A stretch of 17,181 nucleotides of DNA, from NCBI GenBank assembly GCA_035542155.1, contig DATKLX010000214.1, positions 1 to 17,181 of the forward strand, in the 5' to 3' direction. This DNA is from DATKLX01 sp035542155. GTDB lineage: Bacteria > Chloroflexota > Anaerolineae > Anaerolineales > Anaerolineaceae. The notes under the pieces were generated by a model. It was not told the origin of the DNA. It saw only the letters and a program-made list of their open reading frames with translations, and made no database searches. How positions within the stretch are numbered: position 1 is the stretch's first letter; each line of letters opens with the position of its first letter. Positions 11,794 to 17,181 of this stretch are shown here, piece after piece. The position numbers and the translations under genes were made by a program.

Positions 11794-14211
11794 ATGATGG
11801 ACTCAAAGGCTCTCCAAACCCTCGAATTTCCCAAGGTGCTGGACCGGCTGGCCGGCTACGCCTCTTTTTCCGCGTCCGCCGACCTGGCCCGCGCCCTGCG
11901 CCCCACCGACCGGCTGGACGAGGCGCACCTGCTCCAGCAGCAGACCAGCGAGGCGCGCCGTTTGCTGGATACCAACTCCGAAGCCAGCGTAGGCGGCGCG
12001 CACGATATCCGCCCCCTGGTCGACCTGGCCAATCACGGTGGGGTGCTTCAGCCGGTCGAGCTGCTGGATGTGAAGAGCACCCTGATCGCCGCGCGCAGCC
12101 TGGGGCGCGTTTTCGAGCGCCAGGAAGACCTGTTCCCCATCCTCAGCGGCATCGCGGCCCTGCTCCCCCCACCGCCCGGGCTGGTGGACGCCATCTCGCG
12201 CACCATCTCGGAGCGCGGCGAGGTGATGGACAGCGCCTCGGATAAGCTGGCTGCGATCCGCCGCGAGATTAAAGTCTCCTATGACCGGCTGATGTCCAAG
12301 CTGGAGCGGATGATCAACGACCCCAAGACCGCGCCCATGCTCCAGGAGGGGCTGATCACCCAGCGCAACGGGCGCTACGTCGTCCCGCTGCGCGCCGAGT
12401 TCAAGGGCCGCGTGCGCTCAATTGTCCACGACCAGTCTGCCTCGGGGGCCACCCTGTTTGTCGAGCCGATCGCCGTGGTGGATCTCAACAACCAGTATCG
12501 CGAGGCGCAGCTCGCCGAGCGCGACGAGGAGCGCCGCATCCTGACCGAGCTGTCGCGCCAGGTGGGCGAGCACGCCAGGCAGCTCGAGGAGATCGTCGAA
12601 GCCCTGGCGCAGATCGACCTGGCCTTCGCCAAGGCCAAATACGCCGAGGACCTGCGCGCCAGCGAGCCGGTGTTGCGCGCCTTCCGCTCTTTGCACGGTA
12701 CAAAGCACCCCGGCAGCGTGATCAAATTGTATAATGCCCGCCACCCGCTGCTCGACCCGGCGACGGTGGTGCCGATCGACGTCTACCTGGACGAAGATAT
12801 CTACTCGCTGGTCATCACCGGCCCGAACACCGGCGGCAAGACGGTCACGCTGAAGACGGTCGGCCTCCTGGCCCTGATGGCCCAATCCGGGATGCACATC
12901 CCGGCCCAATCGGGCTCAGAGCTGAGCGTTTTCGACGCGATCTTCGCCGATATCGGCGATGAGCAGTCGATCGAGCAGTCGCTCTCGACCTTCTCGGGGC
13001 ATATCACCAACATCATCCACATTCTGGCCCGCGCCGAGCGACACTCGCTGGTGCTGCTCGACGAGTTGGGCGCGGGGACGGATCCGCAGGAAGGCGCTGC
13101 GCTGGCCCGCGCCATCCTGCTTCACATTATGGATCAGGGGGTGACCAACCTGGTCGCCACGCATTACCCCGAGCTGAAGACCTTCGCCCATGCCACTCCG
13201 GGGATGGTCAACGCCAGCGTGGAGTTCGATGTGCAGACTCTGCGCCCCACATACCACCTGACCATCGGCCTGCCCGGGCGGTCCAACGCCCTGGCGATCG
13301 CCGAGCGCCTGGGCCTGCCGGAGGATATCATCGCCGCCGCGCGCGGGTCGCTGAGCCCGGAGGAGCTGCGCGCCGAAGACCTGCTCAATGAGATCCATCA
13401 CCAGCGCGACCAGGCGCGCAGGGCCCGCGCTGAAGCGGAGCAGATCCAGAGAGACGCCGAGGCGCGGCGGGCTGAGCTTTCGATGCGCCTGGAAAAGATC
13501 GAGGATGAGCGCCGCCAGGTGCTGGAGAAGGCCCGCGCCGAGGCGGAGGAAAAGACTGCCGCGCTAGAGACCGAGCTGGAAGAGGTTCGCCGGGCGCTGG
13601 CCCGCGCCCGACAGCCGCTCGAAGCGCTGAAACCGGCCGAGGAAAAGGTTGAAGAGCTGGCGGAGAAGGTGCAGAAGCCGGTGGAGCGCAAGCGGTCGAG
13701 CGTTGCGGCTCGCCAGGCGCGCGGCCCGCTCCGGTTGGGAGAGAAGGTCCGCCTGCGCTCGCTGAAGATGGAGGGAGTGGTCACCGGTCTGGGGCAGGAA
13801 GAGGTCGAGGTGCAGGTGGGGGTATTGCGCGTGCGCACCCGCTTGAGCGACATCCAGCGCGGCGAGGAGGAACCGTCCGAGACGAATCCGCAGCAACCCG
13901 CTCCGCAGGCAGCCAGGCCGGCGGCGCCCCCCGCACCTGTAGCCCCGGCGATCTTTCGCGCTTCGCCGGGAATGGAGCTGGACCTGCGCGGGCAGCGCGC
14001 TGAAGACGCCCTCGACGCCCTGGACCGCCACCTCGAATCGGCCTACCTGGCCGGCCTGCCGTTCGTGCGCATCATCCACGGCAAGGGCACCGGCCGCCTG
14101 CGCCAGGTGGTCCATGAAGCGCTGCGCGACTCCCCGCACGTGACTTCCTTCGAGATGGGGGGGGAAAATGAAGGCGGAGACGGAGTGACTGTGGCTAAAC
14201 TGGCGTCGTAG
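11794..14211 (+). CDS. mutS2: MutS2 family ATPase with Smr domain
   Basis: The 805-residue protein is MutS2, which in bacteria acts on branched DNA or on collided ribosomes (RqcU role) rather than in classic mismatch repair. It lacks the MutS mismatch-recognition domain. Visible parts are: an N-terminal helical core (about 1-320); ATPase with Walker A GPNTGGKT (343-350) and Walker B LVLLDEL (419-425); a long charged coiled coil (about 515-640); a KOW-like segment (about 645-690); a Pro/Ala linker; and a C-terminal Smr domain with LDLRG (729-733) and HGKGTG (762-767), the presumed nuclease motifs. The start is ATG 11794 or the adjacent ATG 11797; the TTG at 11770 lies inside the promoter. Length is typical (about 780-810). 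Confidence 0.95.
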   Translation: MMDSKALQTLEFPKVLDRLAGYASFSASADLARALRPTDRLDEAHLLQQQTSEARRLLDTNSEASVGGAHDIRPLVDLANHGGVLQPVELLDVKSTLIAARSLGRVFERQEDLFPILSGIAALLPPPPGLVDAISRTISERGEVMDSASDKLAAIRREIKVSYDRLMSKLERMINDPKTAPMLQEGLITQRNGRYVVPLRAEFKGRVRSIVHDQSASGATLFVEPIAVVDLNNQYREAQLAERDEERRILTELSRQVGEHARQLEEIVEALAQIDLAFAKAKYAEDLRASEPVLRAFRSLHGTKHPGSVIKLYNARHPLLDPATVVPIDVYLDEDIYSLVITGPNTGGKTVTLKTVGLLALMAQSGMHIPAQSGSELSVFDAIFADIGDEQSIEQSLSTFSGHITNIIHILARAERHSLVLLDELGAGTDPQEGAALARAILLHIMDQGVTNLVATHYPELKTFAHATPGMVNASVEFDVQTLRPTYHLTIGLPGRSNALAIAERLGLPEDIIAAARGSLSPEELRAEDLLNEIHHQRDQARRARAEAEQIQRDAEARRAELSMRLEKIEDERRQVLEKARAEAEEKTAALETELEEVRRALARARQPLEALKPAEEKVEELAEKVQKPVERKRSSVAARQARGPLRLGEKVRLRSLKMEGVVTGLGQEEVEVQVGVLRVRTRLSDIQRGEEEPSETNPQQPAPQAARPAAPPAPVAPAIFRASPGMELDLRGQRAEDALDALDRHLESAYLAGLPFVRIIHGKGTGRLRQVVHEALRDSPHVTSFEMGGENEGGDGVTVAKLAS

Positions 14212-14230
14212 TTACCAGGCACTTAAATAG

Positions 14231-14273
14231 AAAAAGGTCGGTAGTGAAGGTTCCCCCAGGCACTATCGACCTT
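14231..14273 (-). terminator. Rho-independent terminator for the minus-strand regulator
   Basis: AAGGTCGGTAGTG (14234-14246) pairs with CACTATCGACCTT (14261-14273). The stem has 13 positions, one of them G-U, around a 14-base loop. Read on the minus strand, the stem is followed by a T-run (from the AAAAA at 14231-14235 on the plus strand), as a terminator should be. It lies about 120 bases past the regulator's stop. On the plus strand there is no T-run, so for mutS2, whose TAG is about 20 bases away, it would be at best a weak stop. Confidence 0.7.
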
Positions 14274-14389
14274 CCTGCATAGGATCCCTAGCTCTATGCC
14301 GCTGGATTGTTGAGTCGCGTTGTTGAGGATACATTACCACCCCGGCGTGACCAGAATGTGGACAAGCTGTTTCAGTTGAACAGTTTCAT

Positions 14390-17181
14390 TTATACAGCTA
14401 CTTTACCTAAATTTTGGTAAAAGGACTGGACGTATGGCTGGATCATGGGTAGAGTGGCCCGCGCCATGAGCCGTTCCAGCGCCGTGGAGAGCTGCTCCTG
14501 GCAGGTCGCAACGACCTCAGCCGTTTGCCCGGCGGCGTTCAGGACGTCGATCCTCAGCTTCAGGCTGAAAATCTCACTCCAAAGATTGCGGAATTCCTGG
14601 CTGCGCTCGAGGGCCAGGTCGGAGAGCTCCAGCGCCAGATCGATCTGCCCGGTCAGCAGGGCCGCCATCGTCCTGGTCCGTAAGGCCATCATCGGCATCA
14701 ATCCCATCCCGCGCTCCAGGCATTCCTTTTCAATGGCTTCGACCTCCTCGAGCAGCTCTTCAAGGCGGGTGCGCCGCATCAACTGGATCTGGGCCTGATT
14801 GAAACGCGCAGTTAAAGCCACCATTCCCAAACCGTACGCCTCAGCGGTAGCGCGAGCCTGGGCGAGGAAACTGCTTCCAATCTCCACCTGATGATCCATC
14901 CCCAGGACCAGCCCCAGGCGAGCGAGGCTGTCGGCAGCCTCGATGCTGTCCAGCGAGCCAGTCACAGCCTGCTGGTATTCTTCCGCGGCGAGGGCTGGCT
15001 GGCCCATGACGCGGTAAAAATCTCCGCGTAGGGAGTGGCCGTCGGCGATGGTCTGTTTGAGACCGGCTCGCTGGCCAAAGCTGATCGCCTGCTTGATGTG
15101 TTCCCAACAGGCATCCAGATTGGCAATCGCCAGATCGACGTGCCCGGCGTATACGTGCAGTTGCCCCGCCGCCGGCCAGTTTTGGGTCTGCTCGGCCAAC
15201 TCGATTCCCCTGCGGCAGTATTCCCCGGCGAGCGTATAGCGCCCGGTTTGGAAATGGGTCAGCCCAAGGACCATGTAGGCGCGCACCTCGCTGGTGGGGT
15301 GAGCGGACCAGGCGCATTGTTGCAGGGCCAGCTCCGCGTGGGCGCTGCCTTTTTCAGGCCAGCCCATTTTTGCCAACACCTGAGAAATCTGGTAGTGCGC
15401 CTCTGAGCGGGCGGTCATGAAATTGAGCTCCTGGTGTTCTTCACCCAGCTCCAGCGCCTTTTCAAACGAGGCAATTGCATCCTGGCGGCGGTTCAGGAGC
15501 AGGTAGAGCATGCCCTGGCGGATCCAGGCCTGCATGTGCTCGAAGTCATCGCCGGCCTGCTTCAAATAGCCGATCGCTCGCTCCAGGTACGCCAGCCCCT
15601 GAACGGGACGATTTTCCAGGTGCGCGACGGTCCCCATTCCGCTCAACGCCGCACCGGTGAGCAGGCGGCTACGGCGCTGCTCGCCCAGGTGGAGGAGAGC
15701 GTTATAGACCCGCGGGAGAGTCTCGCGATCGTTGACCTGGTAGGCCAGCTCTCCCCAACTGGTATAGAGCAGGTGGACCGGGTGGTCAGGCACGTTCTGG
15801 CCCTGGTTCTGGAGGATCTGCTCTGCGCGGCGGTAGGCTGCATAGGCCTCTTTGAGTGAAAACAACTGGCGAGCGCGCTGGCCGGCGGTAAGCCAGTAAT
15901 GGAATGCGGCCAGGGTATCCCCGGCGATCTCCAGATGGCGGGCCAGAACCGAGGCCTGCTGGTCGGCCTGGTTGCCGAGCACTTCTTGCAGGGCCAGGGC
16001 GGCTCGCTGGTGATAGAGCCGCTTACGCGCCGGGCTCAGCTCCAGGAGGAGCACTTCGCGGATCTTGTCGTGAATAAAATAATAGCTCTGCTCAGCCTGG
16101 CTGCCCGTGTGGGTGGGGCGAATCAGATGAGCCCGCTCCAGGTCGTCCAGCGCCTGGACGACCTGTTCGGGATCCATGCGGCTGGCCTTTTCGAGCACCA
16201 GGGGGAAAAACTCATTCCCCAGGACCGCTGCCATCACCAGCACCTGGAGCGTATTCTGGCTGAGCGAGCGCAAGCGATTGCGCACCAGCAGGTGAATGCT
16301 GCTGGCAAGGGGCAGGGTTTCGGGGGTTTGGGAAAAATCAGGACCCGGCGATAGCTCCAGGACAGCGCGGAGGGTCTCGAGCAAGAAAAGCGGGTTCCCA
16401 CCGGTATCCTGGGCCAGGCGGCGGACGAACTCAGGGGAAGGGGTCTGTCCCAGCGCGTGGCGGGCCAGCTCACCGATCTCACTTTCGCTGAGCGATTCAA
16501 GGTTGACCTGCAGGAACACCGGGGAGCTGTGGGCCGAGGCGAGCAGGTTGTCGAGAGAAGGGTTGGGCTCCTCGGGGCGAGCAGCCATGACCAGCAGCCC
16601 CCTGTCTTTGAACACCGAGCGCTCTTCGAGGTAGGCCAGAGTTGCCAGAGTGGCTTCGTCGGCCCACTGGGCGTCGTCGAGGAAGAAGAGGATGGGCTGG
16701 CTGGACGCGATTTGCTCGATGAGGTGGCGGATGGATTCGAAGAGCATCGCCCGCGCCTGCTCGGGGGCCAGGTCGCCGACCGGGGGGATCTCGGGGCGCA
16801 TGATGACCAGCTCAGGAAGAAGCACGGAAAGCTGGCTGGCCCAGGGCGGGGAAAGCCTGAGCCAGTCATCCAGCGTCACCGAATGGCGGAGGAGCTCGAT
16901 GATGGGCTGGAACGGCAGGTTATTTTCCAGTGGGCGAGACGGAGCCAGGATCAGCCGGGGGGCAGGCTCGCTGGAGAGAAAGAGCTCCTGGATCAGCCGG
17001 CTTTTGCCCGCACCGGCCTCACCCAGGACGACCACCATCCCGCTGCGGTGGTAGGCCAGGCGCAGATCGTGGAGGGCCTGTTCGCGCCCCACAAACGGGA
17101 CCTGGGTGCTCAGGGAGACTGGCCAGCCCGGCCGGTCGGTGGGAACGGGAACGGCCGCTTCAGCGTGGATCTTTTGATAGA
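14390..17181 (-). CDS. AAA/STAND-like ATPase with TPR-type repeats, probable BTAD/SARP-type regulator (5' part missing)
   Basis: The frame is open to the window edge, so only the C-terminal 929 or so residues are seen; a GTG at 17092 is internal, not the start. The visible part begins YQKIHAE, followed by a Pro-rich linker and PFVGREQAL. This is how the BTAD domain of SARP-type regulators typically passes into an AAA_16 ATPase. Walker A is GEAGAGKS (visible residues about 53-60) and Walker B LFFLDDAQWAD (about 163-173). From about residue 400 to 880 there are many Ala/Leu-rich helical pairs of TPR type (for example WPEKGSAHAELALQQ and YTLAGEYCRRGIELAE). No C-terminal LuxR-type helix-turn-helix is present, so any DNA-binding domain must lie off the window. 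The effector is unknown. It converges on mutS2 and has its own terminator. Confidence 0.8.
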   Translation of the reverse strand, partial: YQKIHAEAAVPVPTDRPGWPVSLSTQVPFVGREQALHDLRLAYHRSGMVVVLGEAGAGKSRLIQELFLSSEPAPRLILAPSRPLENNLPFQPIIELLRHSVTLDDWLRLSPPWASQLSVLLPELVIMRPEIPPVGDLAPEQARAMLFESIRHLIEQIASSQPILFFLDDAQWADEATLATLAYLEERSVFKDRGLLVMAARPEEPNPSLDNLLASAHSSPVFLQVNLESLSESEIGELARHALGQTPSPEFVRRLAQDTGGNPLFLLETLRAVLELSPGPDFSQTPETLPLASSIHLLVRNRLRSLSQNTLQVLVMAAVLGNEFFPLVLEKASRMDPEQVVQALDDLERAHLIRPTHTGSQAEQSYYFIHDKIREVLLLELSPARKRLYHQRAALALQEVLGNQADQQASVLARHLEIAGDTLAAFHYWLTAGQRARQLFSLKEAYAAYRRAEQILQNQGQNVPDHPVHLLYTSWGELAYQVNDRETLPRVYNALLHLGEQRRSRLLTGAALSGMGTVAHLENRPVQGLAYLERAIGYLKQAGDDFEHMQAWIRQGMLYLLLNRRQDAIASFEKALELGEEHQELNFMTARSEAHYQISQVLAKMGWPEKGSAHAELALQQCAWSAHPTSEVRAYMVLGLTHFQTGRYTLAGEYCRRGIELAEQTQNWPAAGQLHVYAGHVDLAIANLDACWEHIKQAISFGQRAGLKQTIADGHSLRGDFYRVMGQPALAAEEYQQAVTGSLDSIEAADSLARLGLVLGMDHQVEIGSSFLAQARATAEAYGLGMVALTARFNQAQIQLMRRTRLEELLEEVEAIEKECLERGMGLMPMMALRTRTMAALLTGQIDLALELSDLALERSQEFRNLWSEIFSLKLRIDVLNAAGQTAEVVATCQEQLSTALERLMARATLPMIQPYVQSFYQNLGKVAV

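Noticed and set aside
14367..14383. Small hairpin CTGTT/AACAG near the end of the regulator gene as a plus-strand terminator for mutS2
   Set aside because: The stem has only five pairs and the T-run after it is interrupted; it lies 150 bases beyond the mutS2 stop.

Overview
The window looks like chromosomal DNA of a GC-rich bacterium, most plausibly a member of Chloroflexota (Anaerolineae-like). This is an inference from gene content, not a proven placement. The evidence is a clpC-radA pair without ctsR/mcsA/mcsB, a DUF6391-type small membrane protein, a ribbon-helix-helix/DUF433 antitoxin with a DUF5615 PIN-like toxin, an AmmeMemoRadiSam-type radical SAM enzyme, and a large ATPase-TPR regulator of the type common in that phylum. 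Nothing looks like a phage, a transposon, a CRISPR array, or an rRNA or tRNA gene.

Layout from left to right. Positions 1-63 hold the last codons of an unidentified gene. Positions 155-3553 form a probable operon: a GT39-type membrane glycosyltransferase, a YedJ-like HD phosphohydrolase and an M42 aminopeptidase, the last two separated by one base. About 400 bases without a convincing gene (3554-3957) follow. They carry several inverted repeats and an extended -10 promoter just ahead of clpC (3958-6465, TTG start). A strong hairpin plus T-run ends clpC, and a good sigma-70-like promoter for radA lies across that hairpin. radA (6557-7996) is followed by a DUF6391 protein gene. A toxin-antitoxin pair (8703-9453) with its own AT-rich promoter/operator region comes next. 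The toxin stop codon directly abuts the ATG of holA (9454-10485), the delta subunit of DNA polymerase III. holA converges on, and overlaps by four bases, amrS on the minus strand (10482-11603). amrS and mutS2 (11794-14211) diverge from a 190-base spacer. mutS2 converges on a 5'-truncated ATPase-TPR regulator on the minus strand (14390-17181), with a terminator hairpin oriented for the regulator.

Functional themes. clpC (protein unfolding), radA and mutS2 (recombination and repair) and holA (replication clamp loader) form a genome and protein maintenance set. The toxin-antitoxin pair is wedged directly upstream of holA. Promoters of the form TTGACA or CTGACA, 18 bases, then TACACT can be read in front of radA and mutS2. 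The mutS2 promoter sits so close to the ATG that the message is probably leaderless. I did not find one clear, wholly new system. The best candidates for a second look are the toxin-antitoxin/holA coupling, the HxxEH-bearing DUF6391 protein next to radA, and the overlapping clpC terminator/radA promoter.
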